From positions 468,559-532,558 of the forward strand of contig NZ_BNAY01000007.1 in the NCBI RefSeq assembly GCF_014654365.1: a stretch of 64,000 nucleotides of DNA. The letters run 5' to 3'. The DNA is from Amycolatopsis oliviviridis (GTDB lineage Bacteria > Actinomycetota > Actinomycetes > Mycobacteriales > Pseudonocardiaceae). Below, piece by piece: positions 52,304 to 59,774 of this stretch. Numbering within the stretch: the stretch's first letter is position 1; each line of letters begins with the position of its first letter. The notes under the pieces are model-generated. The model was not told the DNA's origin and did no database searches. It saw only the letters and a program-made list of their open reading frames with translations. Both the position numbers and the translations under genes were made by a program.

Positions 52304-53506
52304 TCATCTTGTCGTTCCCGTCGCCGTGATGGACGGCAGCGTGCGGTCGGTATCGGCGATCCTGGCGAACCTCGCCGTCAGGGGTGCCAGTACCGGTGAC
52401 AGGAGTGCTTTGTCGGCCATCCTGCGCAGCGCCAGGCCCTGCCGGGTCCGGGGGAAGGCGAACGGTTTGATCCAGCGGGGGAGTTGCTGGACGTCGTCGA
52501 CGAGTGGCCGCATCCAAGCCTCGTAGGCCGTGAGGCCGGTGGCGAGCGAGCCGGATCCGGTGTCGGACAGGCAGGCGGCGAGGACGTAGCCGCTGACGAG
52601 TGCGAGCGAGGCGCCGCCGCCACCCATCGGGGTCACGCACCAGGCGGCGTCACCGGCCAGGCATACCCGCCCGCGGTGCCAGGTGGGCATGCGGATCTGG
52701 GTGAGGTGGTCGAAGTAGACGTCGTCGGAGCCGTCGAATCCGTCCAGGATCCGGCGAGCTTCCCAGCCCACGCCGGAGAAGCGATCCCGGATCCGGGCCA
52801 GTGCCTCGGCCTGGTCGAGCCGGGTCGGGTCTTCGGCCTCGGTGCAGGCGAGGATGGCGCGCGTGGTGCCGTGGTTGTCCGGCCGCAAGTGGACCTGCCG
52901 TCCGCCGACCGTGGTGTACCAGCGCCATCGGCTGTCGTCTTCTGTGGTGCGCGGGATGGTGCCGAAGACCATGGTGATGCCCAGCGCGCGGCGGTCGACC
53001 TGGCCCTCGAAGAGCAGGTCGCGGGTGGTGGAGCGCACGCCTTCGGCGACGACCAGCAGGTCGGCGTGCAGGACCCGGCCGGCGTTCGTGGTCACGGTGA
53101 CCCTTTCGGCCTCTTCCTGGACCGCGGCGATGGTGTCGCCGTAACCGATCTCGACTCCCTCGGGCAGGTGCCGCAGGATCGTGCGGGCGAAGTCGCCGCG
53201 CAGGATTTCGAGTTCGGCGGTCGCGCCGTCCGGGCCGTCGGAGGGCAGTTCCACGAGCACTTCGCCCGAGGCGTCCACGAAGACAGTGCCGGTCTCGGTG
53301 GTGTTCTGCGCTCTCACCGCCTCCGTCAGGCCCATCTTCGCGAGTACCTCGCGGCCGACGCCGCGGACGTCGACGTTCTGCCCGCCGTCGCGAAACTCCG
53401 TCGCCCGCTCCAGCACGGTCACCTCCCAGCCGGTGCACCGAAGCCAGAAAGCGGCCGAGAGCCCGGCGATGCTCGCGCCGGACACCACAGCGTGTCGAGT
53501 GGTCAT
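52304..53506 (-). CDS. FAD-dependent monooxygenase (PHBH fold)
   Basis: A 400-residue aromatic-hydroxylase-type flavoprotein. SGASIAGLSAAFWL gives the FAD Rossmann site, VVAEGVRSTTRD the DG-like motif, and CLAGDAAWCVTPMGGGGASLAL the second FAD motif (usual GDAAH; here GDAAW). The branch is close to TetX/Rifampicin-monooxygenase-like enzymes, so antibiotic inactivation is possible. It is divergent from a marR gene with a shared palindromic operator. Confidence 0.85.
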   Translation of the reverse strand: MTTRHAVVSGASIAGLSAAFWLRCTGWEVTVLERATEFRDGGQNVDVRGVGREVLAKMGLTEAVRAQNTTETGTVFVDASGEVLVELPSDGPDGATAELEILRGDFARTILRHLPEGVEIGYGDTIAAVQEEAERVTVTTNAGRVLHADLLVVAEGVRSTTRDLLFEGQVDRRALGITMVFGTIPRTTEDDSRWRWYTTVGGRQVHLRPDNHGTTRAILACTEAEDPTRLDQAEALARIRDRFSGVGWEARRILDGFDGSDDVYFDHLTQIRMPTWHRGRVCLAGDAAWCVTPMGGGGASLALVSGYVLAACLSDTGSGSLATGLTAYEAWMRPLVDDVQQLPRWIKPFAFPRTRQGLALRRMADKALLSPVLAPLTARFARIADTDRTLPSITATGTTR

Positions 53507-53530
53507 CCGAGTTCCCTCTCGGTAGCCGAC

Positions 53531-53557
53531 ATAGTAGCTTTACTGCAAAGCTACTAT
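53531..53557. promoter_or_regulatory. Palindromic operator between FAD monooxygenase and MarR genes
   Basis: ATAGTAGCTTT (53531-53541) and its exact reverse complement AAAGCTACTAT (53547-53557) flank five bases. It is centred in the 69-base divergent gap and is the likely MarR binding site controlling both genes. Confidence 0.75.
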
Positions 53558-53575
53558 GCTGCAAAGGAGATCGCC

Positions 53576-54088
53576 ATGGTCGACGCCGACCCGTTGGCCG
53601 AGAGCTGGACGCCGGCCCAGATCGAAGTGATGCAGCGGCTTCGGGACTGGGCGGTCGGCTTCGGTGAACTGCATCGGCATCTCGCCGTCTGGATGCGGCT
53701 GCCCGTTTCGGACGCCCAGGCGCTGGGCCAGATCACCTGGGCCGCCGAAGCGGGCACGCCGCTGTCGCCCGCGGAGCTGTCCCGGCGGATCGCCATGACC
53801 ACCGGTGCCACCACGATTCTGCTGAACCGGCTCGAGGACGCCGGGCATGTCCAGCGCAGCCGTGAGAGCAGCGATCGTCGCCGAGTCACCCTGCGTCCGA
53901 CCCCCGACGCGCGCGAACACGCCCGCCGATTCCTCGCCTTCGCCGGGGCCGAGATCGCGGCCACGCTCCGCGCCGCCGACCCCGAGGAACTCCGCGTCGT
54001 CACCACGTTCCTGTCGAAGATCACCGAAGCGATGAATGACGCCAACCGGCGCTTGGACCACGGCCCGGCGCCCGACCGCACATCCTGA
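53576..54088 (+). CDS. MarR-family transcriptional regulator
   Basis: A 170-residue regulator. The winged HTH spans about 60-115 (LSPAELSRRIAMTTGATTILLNRLEDAGHVQRSRESSDRR in sense order), flanked by dimer helices. AAGGAG lies seven bases before the ATG. It probably represses the divergent FAD monooxygenase gene until an aromatic ligand binds. Confidence 0.88.
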   Translation: MVDADPLAESWTPAQIEVMQRLRDWAVGFGELHRHLAVWMRLPVSDAQALGQITWAAEAGTPLSPAELSRRIAMTTGATTILLNRLEDAGHVQRSRESSDRRRVTLRPTPDAREHARRFLAFAGAEIAATLRAADPEELRVVTTFLSKITEAMNDANRRLDHGPAPDRTS

Positions 54089-54156
54089 GGCCGGTGGGTG
54101 CGAAACGACAGTCGAAGTCCGAAGTAGACTTAGCGAAGCCGACGGGGCAAACCCGG

Positions 54157-54297
54157 TCAGCCGGACTGGGGATCGGTGTCGTCGTGCGGGTCACCGGAGG
54201 ACGTCCCTTGTTCGCCCCGGACTTCCTCGCGCTCGTCCGACTCCGTCTTTCGCTTGTTCTCGTCCGGTCCAGTGGCCTTCTCGCCGTCATTCGTCAT
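54157..54297 (-). CDS. Small acidic disordered protein
   Basis: 46 residues, almost all charged or polar (NDGEKATGPDENKRKTESDE at the start, DPHDDTDPQSG at the end), no hydrophobic core. There is no ribosome-binding site, but a GATT-N15-GGGTAT box ends eight bases before the ATG, the same geometry as several leaderless genes here. It could be a small stress protein; I do not know the family. Confidence 0.5.
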   Translation of the reverse strand: MTNDGEKATGPDENKRKTESDEREEVRGEQGTSSGDPHDDTDPQSG

Positions 54298-54305
54298 GAC
54301 TTCGA

Positions 54306-54330
54306 ATACCCGCTCCCCGCAGCACCAATC
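54306..54330 (-). promoter_or_regulatory. Probable SigB/SigF-type promoter of the small acidic protein gene
   Basis: On the minus strand: GATT, 15 bases, GGGTAT, eight bases before the ATG at 54297. Confidence 0.45.
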
Positions 54331-54336
54331 GTGCGC

Positions 54337-54361
54337 GTTTGGTGAGGTGCGGCGAGGGTAA
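54337..54361 (+). promoter_or_regulatory. SigB/SigF-type promoter left in front of the DUF2945/DUF3140 relic
   Basis: GTTT, 15 bases, GGGTAA. It is intact although the genes behind it are broken. Confidence 0.6.
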
Positions 54362-54385
54362 CCCTGAGAGTCGAAGGAGATGATC

Positions 54386-54562
54386 ATGGGACAGCGTTTT
54401 CACAAGGGGGGAAGCGGTGCACAAGCCCGAGGCCTTGGAGAAGACGTGAGCGAAGACTTCCGAATTGCGGTCAACATGACTCCGGCTGAACTGGACAAGT
54501 GGCTGAACATCGACGAATCCCGGTCGGCGTATCGTCACCTTGTCGCGGAGGAAGAAGGCTGA
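54386..54562 (+). pseudogene. Chimeric remnant of a second DUF2945-DUF3140 pair
   Basis: The first eight codons (MGQRFHKG) match the DUF2945 start at 22926. A deletion of about 150 bases then joins them to the last part of that gene in another frame, and the frame runs on into DUF3140 (SEDFRIAVNMTPAELDKWLNIDES). A second deletion removes about 45 bases, shifts the frame and ends translation after HLVAEEEG. A 58-codon open frame remains by chance. It could still be translated, but neither domain is intact. Confidence 0.75.
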
Positions 54563-54585
54563 TCTGACGGGCCTGAGTTCGGCCG

Positions 54586-54609
54586 GTTCGCGGCCGAGAT
54601 GACGGGTAC
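54586..54609 (+). promoter_or_regulatory. Possible SigB/SigF-type promoter of the second SRPBCC gene
   Basis: GTTC, 14 bases, GGGTAC, ending eight bases before the ATG at 54618. Confidence 0.4.
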
Positions 54610-54617
54610 CCGGGGGT

Positions 54618-55055
54618 ATGAGCGACTACCGGCACACCGCCACCATCGAGATGCCCGCCGCCGATCTGTTCGCCTACTTGCGCGAACCACGGAATCTGCC
54701 TCGTTATTTCCCGCAGATGAGCCGGGCCGAGCCTGAAGGCGGCGATGTGGTCCATGTCGAAGCCGATGTCCACGGTGAACATGTGGAGGGCGAAGCGTGG
54801 CTGAAGGTGGACGAAAGCAACCGTTCACTACGCTGGGGTGCCCAAGGGCCGCATGACTATCAGGGGGAGTTGTCGATCGACGACGCCGGTCCGGCGGAGT
54901 CCCGCCTCACGGTCACTCTGCACAGCGTCCGTGATGCCGACGACGAAGAAGTTCAGCATGGACTCGAGGAGACGGTGGCGGCGCTGGCACACCGCGCGAC
55001 CGCGGAATCCGATGTGGACGCCGCGGAGCAACAAGGCGGTTGGGCCGGGCACTGA
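54618..55055 (+). CDS. SRPBCC family protein
   Basis: A 145-residue START-like protein: HTATIEMPAADLFAYLREP, LPRYFPQMSRAEPEG, a central VHVEADVHGEHVEGEAWLKV and a long C-terminal helix (EVQHGLEETVAALAHR). It is only distantly related to the 49401 protein. There is no clear ribosome-binding site, in line with a leaderless start. Confidence 0.8.
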   Translation: MSDYRHTATIEMPAADLFAYLREPRNLPRYFPQMSRAEPEGGDVVHVEADVHGEHVEGEAWLKVDESNRSLRWGAQGPHDYQGELSIDDAGPAESRLTVTLHSVRDADDEEVQHGLEETVAALAHRATAESDVDAAEQQGGWAGH

Positions 55056-55101
55056 CCCGACGATCCCATAGGAAAGCAACGAAGATCTTGTTCGAGTGAA
55101 A

Positions 55102-55137
55102 GGGATCCGGCCGATCCGTGAGTGATCGGCCGGACCC
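55102..55137. terminator. Bidirectional terminator hairpin
   Basis: GGGATCCGGCCGATC pairs with GATCGGCCGGACCC (10 bp perfect core, one mismatch further out) around a 7-base loop. It lies between the SRPBCC gene and the convergent alcohol dehydrogenase pseudogene. Confidence 0.65.
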
Positions 55138-55179
55138 TTCGGCTCGTCAATGTCGTGTTCGGTGGTGCCCCGTCCCATC

Positions 55180-55959
55180 TCAGGGGTGCAGGACGACTTT
55201 CGTCCAGCCGTCCTCGCGCTTGTCGAAGTGTTCGTAACCTTCCGCCGCCTGGTCGAGGTTCAGCTTGCCCTCCTTGGCGAGGTCGCCTTCGGCGCCGGGG
55301 TCCTGGGGAACGTAGACGCCGACCACGTCGATACCGCCTGTCGGTTTGACCGCGGCCACCAGCTCGTTGAGCACGATCTCCGGCTGTTCGGTGCCGTCAG
55401 GACCATGAGCCTGGTAGCCGACGGCGTCGACCCCGCGATCGGCGCCGCCGTCGGTGAGGTCGGTGATCCGCTCGACGGCGTCGCCCGCGGACCGATCGAT
55501 CGGGGTCCCGCCCACCTGTTCGGCGAGTTTGAGCCGGTCCGGCTGATGGTCGACGACGAAGACGCGCGATGCTCCCTTGATCGCGGCGGCGTGCGCGGCC
55601 ATGAGGCCCACGGGGCCCGCACCGTAGATGACGATGGTCTCGCCCGGTTGCATCTTCGCCAGCTCGACGCCGTGCCAGCCGGTCGGGAATGTCCGAGAGC
55701 ATCGTGTAGTCGAGTTCATGCTCGGTGCCCTCGGGGAGTACGAGGGCGTTGAAATCCGCCCACGGGACACGCAGGTATTCGGCCTGGCCGCCGTTGTAGG
55801 GGCCCATGCTCGCGTATCCGTACGCGGCACCGGCACTGCCGGGGTTCGCACGCAGGCAGAAACCGGTCAGCCCCTTGAAACAGTTGTCACAGCTCTCGTG
55901 CGTCCGTGACCGTCCTTGACGGCGACGTCGAACGGTCCTTGGTAAACCAGTGCCCGCAT
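55180..55959 (-). pseudogene. Zinc alcohol (formaldehyde) dehydrogenase gene with three lesions
   Basis: The start MRALVYQGPFDVAVKD is normal. Then (1) the catalytic-zinc region is deleted and the frame changes, resuming at ESCDNCFKGLTGFCLRANPG; (2) at MLSDI two bases are missing (expected DIFPTGWHG), shifting the frame; (3) between EGKLNLD and QAAEGYEHFDKREDGW about 50 codons are missing. Intact relatives have about 390 residues; here roughly 260 codons remain. Without its catalytic zinc ligands it cannot work. The functional relative at 21678-22877 is not its direct parent. Confidence 0.8.
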
Positions 55960-56003
55960 GGGTGCCTCTTTCGAACTTGGTAAATGGGTACGGATCCGTC
56001 GGA

Positions 56004-56435
56004 TCAAACGTCCGCTCGTTTCCTGGCGGGTTTCCGCTCCGCGCCACGAGCGACGGCTATGCCCACGGCGAGCGCGGCAAGCGATGTCAGCGCGTGAAGG
56101 ACGTTGTCGGCCCAGTTGAAGTTCACCGTGTCGCCGGCCGAAGTGGTCGCTGCCGAAAGAACGCCGAAGGCGGTCAAGCCCGCGAAGGCTATGAAGACCA
56201 TCCACATGTAGCTGTAAATCGCCGACGGCTTCAGCACCGCCGCCACTCCCAGGACTCCGATGACGGCGCGGATGATGTTCAGCATCCCGGTGGCACTGAA
56301 GATCCAGATCGTGTTCTCGCCTGTCTGGTTGGCTTCCGGCAAGAAAAAGAAGCCGAGCACGCCCAGTACGAGATGGACCAGCGCGATGACCAGTACCACC
56401 GGTCGTAAAGACCGTCCTATCGTGTTCTCGTTCAT
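56004..56435 (-). CDS. DUF4383 four-helix membrane protein
   Basis: A 143-residue membrane protein with about four hydrophobic segments (roughly 12-32, 50-68, 73-93 and 112-130), a glycine-less first helix VLVIALVHLVLGVLGFFFL and a Lys/Arg-rich end. It is a diverged paralogue of the 2110-2574 gene. GGAGG lies seven bases before the ATG at 56435. Function unknown. Confidence 0.8.
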   Translation of the reverse strand: MNENTIGRSLRPVVLVIALVHLVLGVLGFFFLPEANQTGENTIWIFSATGMLNIIRAVIGVLGVAAVLKPSAIYSYMWMVFIAFAGLTAFGVLSAATTSAGDTVNFNWADNVLHALTSLAALAVGIAVARGAERKPARKRADV

Positions 56436-56629
56436 CGAAATGCCTCCGTTCGAAGGCCTGGCGCTGTGCTGGATCCGGGAACCGGCGGCAAACCGGTGCT
56501 CGTCAACGACGCGGCCGGGCCGAGCGCGGCGGTGGCCGACCGGCTGGCTGCTCAACAAGCCGACCACCATTCAACTGGTACCCGTAGCCGGTGCCGTCAC
56601 ACGCGAAGTCCTCATCGGATTCGCTACGG

Positions 56630-57328
56630 TCACAGTTCGAGGTGATGGTCCACAAGCCAGGTGGCGACCTGATGCAGTTTCAGATTGGCCGCTTGGGACG
56701 CTTCGACCAGCAGCCGGAAAGCTTCGACCGGCCCGATGCCGTGGTGGTTCATCAGGATTCCCTTGGCCATGCCGATGACGTCCCGATGTACGAGGGCGGA
56801 GTGGAGGTGGGCCTCGGTCTGGGCTCCGATGAGGGCGATCGCGGAGTGGGAAGCGAAGATCTCCCCCTCCCGCTGGGTCCGATCGCTGAACGCGCAGACA
56901 CCGCGTGAGTAGAGGTTCAAGGCACCGAGAGTGGTTTCGCTGACGAACAGCCGGTAGGAGAGCATCGAGCGCACCCCGGTCTCGGCAGCGGCGAGGGTGA
57001 ACGCGGGCCAGCGGTCTTCGGTGGTGAGATCTCCGGTGCGATAGCTCTGGTGATCGGCGATCGCGTCGAGGCAAGGACCCTGGCCGGTGCGGTACTGCAC
57101 TTCGTCGATGGTGGCCACCACTTCGTCGGTGGGGGCGACCGTCCGGATCCGGCGCTTGCGTTCGACCAGGGAGATCCCGGCGTAGTCCGCCCCGGGGACA
57201 TGGTCCACGGCGGCCTTGACGATCGCCGCCAAGGTCGATTCGACGTCGGGTTCGGCTTGCAGGGTGCGGGCGATCGAACCGAGTGCCGCGCTCACGGTGT
57301 CGTCCACGAGACTCTCAGGGCTGGACAC
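56630..57328 (-). CDS. GAF-ANTAR regulator
   Basis: A 232-residue protein: GAF domain (about 25-165; YAGISLVERKRRIRTVAPTD, GQGPCLDAI) and an ANTAR RNA-binding domain (about 170-228; ALVHRDVIGMAKGILMNHHGIGPVEAFRLL). ANTAR proteins bind twin hexaloop RNA hairpins and prevent transcription termination. The GTG start at 57328 has AAGGAGG six bases upstream. It is divergent from the STAS gene unit. The RNA target is not evident in this window. Confidence 0.87.
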   Translation of the reverse strand: MSSPESLVDDTVSAALGSIARTLQAEPDVESTLAAIVKAAVDHVPGADYAGISLVERKRRIRTVAPTDEVVATIDEVQYRTGQGPCLDAIADHQSYRTGDLTTEDRWPAFTLAAAETGVRSMLSYRLFVSETTLGALNLYSRGVCAFSDRTQREGEIFASHSAIALIGAQTEAHLHSALVHRDVIGMAKGILMNHHGIGPVEAFRLLVEASQAANLKLHQVATWLVDHHLEL

Positions 57329-57447
57329 GGCCGCCTCCTTCGTCGCCCGTACAACGCAAGGTCTGCCGTGAGGCTCGGTGAACCGCAGGCGCCACTGGGG
57401 GAATACCTCGCGACAGAGGCGTCCAAACTCGTCGGTTGCAGCGTCCT

Positions 57448-57635
57448 GTGAAGATCGGCTGTGTGGCGTACGGTGGATCACGCGTGGGGTTCAAACCCGC
57501 AGCTTCGCGTTTACGACGCCGATGTCCGTCGCCACGCACGCGCGTGGCCGGCGACGCGTTTCCGCGAGTTTTCCTTCGTGCACACCGCGCAGGCCTGCTT
57601 GCCGGCCGTGTCGTCCCGATCACGGGAGACCACCG
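57448..57635 (+). promoter_or_regulatory. Conserved promoter-leader of the second STAS gene
   Basis: Near-copy of 19804-20002: GTGAAG, 15 bases, GTACGGTGG, then a leader of about 160 bases that shares long blocks (around CGCGTTTCCGCGAGTT and CGGCCGTGTCGTCCCGATC) with the first copy. Confidence 0.5.
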
Positions 57636-58079
57636 ATGACTTCGTTCTACTCGCCCCGCCATGAAAACGGCCGTTCTGCTGCCGTTCTCGCTCCGGAACA
57701 TCCCAGCGAGCTGGGGTTCTACGCCCAGCCTCTCGGACCCGCGTCGCCGACGCGGGTCCGGGAACACACCGTGGCGACCGATCTGCTGATTCTCAGCGTG
57801 TCCGGCGATCTCGACGCGCTGACCGCGCCGCTGCTTGAGAGGAACCTCTCCCAGCCTCTGCCCGTCGCCACGGTGCTCGACCTGTCTCAGGTCGGCTTCC
57901 TCGGCGCGGCCGGTCTCCGAGTGCTGGCCGCCGCGGCGACCGCGGCGAGGGCCCAACATCGCCGGATCGGCCTCGTGATCGGCTCCGCACAGGTGCAGAG
58001 GATCGTGCGGCTGTTCGACCTCGATCTGCGCGTGCCGGTGTATCCAGCGGTGACGGACGCGGTCCGGGCGCTGACGTAG
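57636..58079 (+). CDS. STAS-domain anti-anti-sigma-like protein, paralogue
   Basis: A 147-residue protein about 75 percent identical to the 20003-20440 product. The STAS core reads LLILSVSGDLDALTAPLLE and VLDLSQVGFLGAAGLRVL. The serine that anti-sigma kinases phosphorylate is alanine here (FLGAAGL). ATG fixed by CGGGAGA upstream. It is followed 18 bases later by the small tail-anchored protein gene, the same order as at 20 kb. Confidence 0.85.
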   Translation: MTSFYSPRHENGRSAAVLAPEHPSELGFYAQPLGPASPTRVREHTVATDLLILSVSGDLDALTAPLLERNLSQPLPVATVLDLSQVGFLGAAGLRVLAAAATAARAQHRRIGLVIGSAQVQRIVRLFDLDLRVPVYPAVTDAVRALT

Positions 58080-58097
58080 GCCGGGGGGTGAACGATC

Positions 58098-58319
58098 ATG
58101 ACCGCACCCGGACCGGAGCCACAGGACTCTCCCGGCCTGGAGCCAGGCGGATCCGTGTCGCCCGGCGACACTCCTCCCGACGCCGGACAGACCTCCGGCC
58201 TGTCCCATCCGCAACCGATCCCGTCGCGCAAACCCGCTGTCATCACGCTCATCGTGATCGGGATCGTCGTCGTGGGCGTCGCCGGGTTCTTCGTGCTACG
58301 CGCTCTGGACTTGTTCTGA
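58098..58319 (+). CDS. Small tail-anchored membrane protein, copy 3
   Basis: A 73-residue protein: Pro/Gly/acid-rich soluble part, SHPQPIPSRKP, then one membrane helix and a four-residue end. GGGGGTG lies before the ATG. About 90 percent identical to 39488-39709. The repeated linkage to STAS genes (here and, truncated, at 20463) hints at a membrane partner for that protein. Confidence 0.75.
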   Translation: MTAPGPEPQDSPGLEPGGSVSPGDTPPDAGQTSGLSHPQPIPSRKPAVITLIVIGIVVVGVAGFFVLRALDLF

Positions 58320-58397
58320 GCGAACCGATCGAATGCCTTGGAAGAGTCATGACCGCGATCACCGATACAGCTACGCCAGACCATTTGGTGGTGACCC

Positions 58398-58613
58398 ATG
58401 CCGATCGGCCGTAGGACGCGGGTGCGGATCGAACCGGGCGGACCCCTCTTGGTCGAGGGGCCCGTCGAGATCGTCGCGCCGGACGGCGAAACGGTCACGT
58501 CCGATCGGTTCGTGGTCGCGCTCTGCGCCTGTCGCCGCAGCAAGAGCTACCCGTTCTGCGACACCAGTCACCGCCGCCGGTCACGGCAAGGGGTGCAGCG
58601 GCCTGAGAAGTGA
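58398..58613 (+). CDS. CDGSH iron-sulfur protein
   Basis: A 71-residue protein with one CDGSH-type motif, CACRRSKSYPFCDTSH (about 43-58), giving the 3Cys-1His ligands of a [2Fe-2S] cluster. These proteins carry electrons or clusters. GGTGGTG precedes the ATG. Its 3' end overlaps the convergent haem-oxygenase-like gene by 33 bases. A 21-codon frame at 58350-58415 overlaps the start and may be a leader peptide. Confidence 0.85.
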   Translation: MPIGRRTRVRIEPGGPLLVEGPVEIVAPDGETVTSDRFVVALCACRRSKSYPFCDTSHRRRSRQGVQRPEK

Positions 58614-59591
58614 GGACTCACCGGCCGACCAAGTGCCGAGCAGGTGCTCGGTCAGCCGGTTCTCCAGCAGGGTGGTGGCCTGGATACCCAACACGATGTC
58701 CTCGGCCAGCTCGGGTTCCCGCTCCAGCAGATCGCCGATCACGTCATGCCTCATCACCTGTTCGTGGACGGCGTCGGCCTCGATGTGCTCGGTGTAGAAG
58801 TAACGGCATTCGGCCGCTCCGCCCAGCCGTCGCAACGCCTCGTCCATCCGCCGGGCCGACGGCGCGGTGGTGATCTCGGTACTGGCGAAATGCCCGACGA
58901 GTGCACCGCGAAGGCCGCGGTGCAGACCGAACAGCGACATCATGTTCACCGTCGCCAGGGTGTGGGCGGGAACATGATCGAGGTAGGCGAGGTAACCCGG
59001 CGAAAGCCCGGCTCCGGTCAGCAGGTCGGCGAACAGTTTTGCATGGGCCTGAGCGGCCCGTCCGCCGCCGAACTCGTCGAATTCGACGGCCACCAACGCC
59101 GCTTTGGCCCGCCCTCGCAGCCGCGGGATCACCCACGCGTGGGGATCGGCTTCCTTGAGGTGGTAGATCGACCGGTGGGCGAAGTACTCCTCGACCTGCC
59201 ACCACTCGCCTTCGTCACGTAGGAAGTGTGAGACATCTTCGCCTTCGACCGGTTCGACCAGCAGTTCGTCGAGCAGGGTCGCCACGTCGTCCCCGCCGGG
59301 CACGGCCATGCGGATCCCGTCGAGGAAGGCCCGTTCCAGCGTGGCCCGGAAACCGAGCAGGTGCTGATCCCACTCCCAGCCGTCGTCCACTCCGGCGAAG
59401 CCCTGGTAATGGAGTTCGTAGCAGACGTGCAACGCCAGCTGCAGATCCTCACCGAACGGATCGGCGCCTAGGGCGGCGTCCAGGTCGAAATCGTCGCGGC
59501 GGTCACCCGTCAGTGTGTCCACCACGGCGGTCGAGAGCGGGCCGCGGGCCTCCGGCAGCGTCGCGGCTGTCATGCGGTCGATCGTCGTCAT
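58581..59591 (-). CDS. Haem-oxygenase-like diiron (iron-containing redox enzyme) family protein
   Basis: A 336-residue helical protein. Metal-ligand-type residues appear in LHVCYELHYQGF, EEYFAHRSIYHLKEADPH, EFDEFGGG, FYTEHIEADAVHE and LGIQATTLLENR, the pattern of haem-oxygenase-like diiron enzymes. Members oxidise or cleave diverse substrates. A GTTC-N14-GGGTAT box ends nine bases before the ATG. CDGSH genes are commonly found beside this family. Confidence 0.8.
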   Translation of the reverse strand: MTTIDRMTAATLPEARGPLSTAVVDTLTGDRRDDFDLDAALGADPFGEDLQLALHVCYELHYQGFAGVDDGWEWDQHLLGFRATLERAFLDGIRMAVPGGDDVATLLDELLVEPVEGEDVSHFLRDEGEWWQVEEYFAHRSIYHLKEADPHAWVIPRLRGRAKAALVAVEFDEFGGGRAAQAHAKLFADLLTGAGLSPGYLAYLDHVPAHTLATVNMMSLFGLHRGLRGALVGHFASTEITTAPSARRMDEALRRLGGAAECRYFYTEHIEADAVHEQVMRHDVIGDLLEREPELAEDIVLGIQATTLLENRLTEHLLGTWSAGESSLLRPLHPLP

Positions 59592-59600
59592 GCTCGTGGA

Positions 59601-59624
59601 ATACCCGGTTCACGGGCGTGGAAC
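59601..59624 (-). promoter_or_regulatory. Possible SigB/SigF-type promoter of the diiron enzyme gene
   Basis: On the minus strand: GTTC, 14 bases, GGGTAT, nine bases before the ATG at 59591. Confidence 0.42.
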
Positions 59625-59625
59625 C

Positions 59626-59710
59626 GTTGCTCGCTTTGCAGGCGCCGGTAGCTGGTGACCTGCGGACTGTGCCCAGCACATCGCCGAGCTTTGAGCGCCA
59701 GCGCGCGTGA
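59626..59710 (+). pseudogene. phoU relic with internal deletions
   Basis: Three pieces of the intact phoU gene (45105-45776) are joined here in order: the block coding LLALQAPVAGDLRTV (from 45299 on), the block CCCAGCACATCGCCGAGC (45402-45419) and the end of the gene around TGAGCGCC. The two missing stretches are about 55 and 350 bases. Everything upstream of residue 65 is also gone. It cannot make a working protein. Confidence 0.75.
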
Positions 59711-59767
59711 AAGCCCCCTTCGCTCGGCTGTGTCCTTGGAACAATGGCCGAGTGAAGGGGGCCTTCA
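59708..59767. terminator. Long imperfect hairpin, terminator of the hemerythrin gene
   Basis: Arms of 21 bases (59708-59728 and 59747-59767, cores AGCCCCCTTCGCTCGGC and GCCGAGTGAAGGGGGC) pair with two mismatches around an 18-base loop. The element begins eight bases after the stop of the minus-strand hemerythrin gene. Hairpins built on TGAAGGCCCCCTTCA-like cores are, as I recall, widespread between genes in this group of actinomycetes. Confidence 0.65.
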
Positions 59768-59774
59768 CGGGAGA

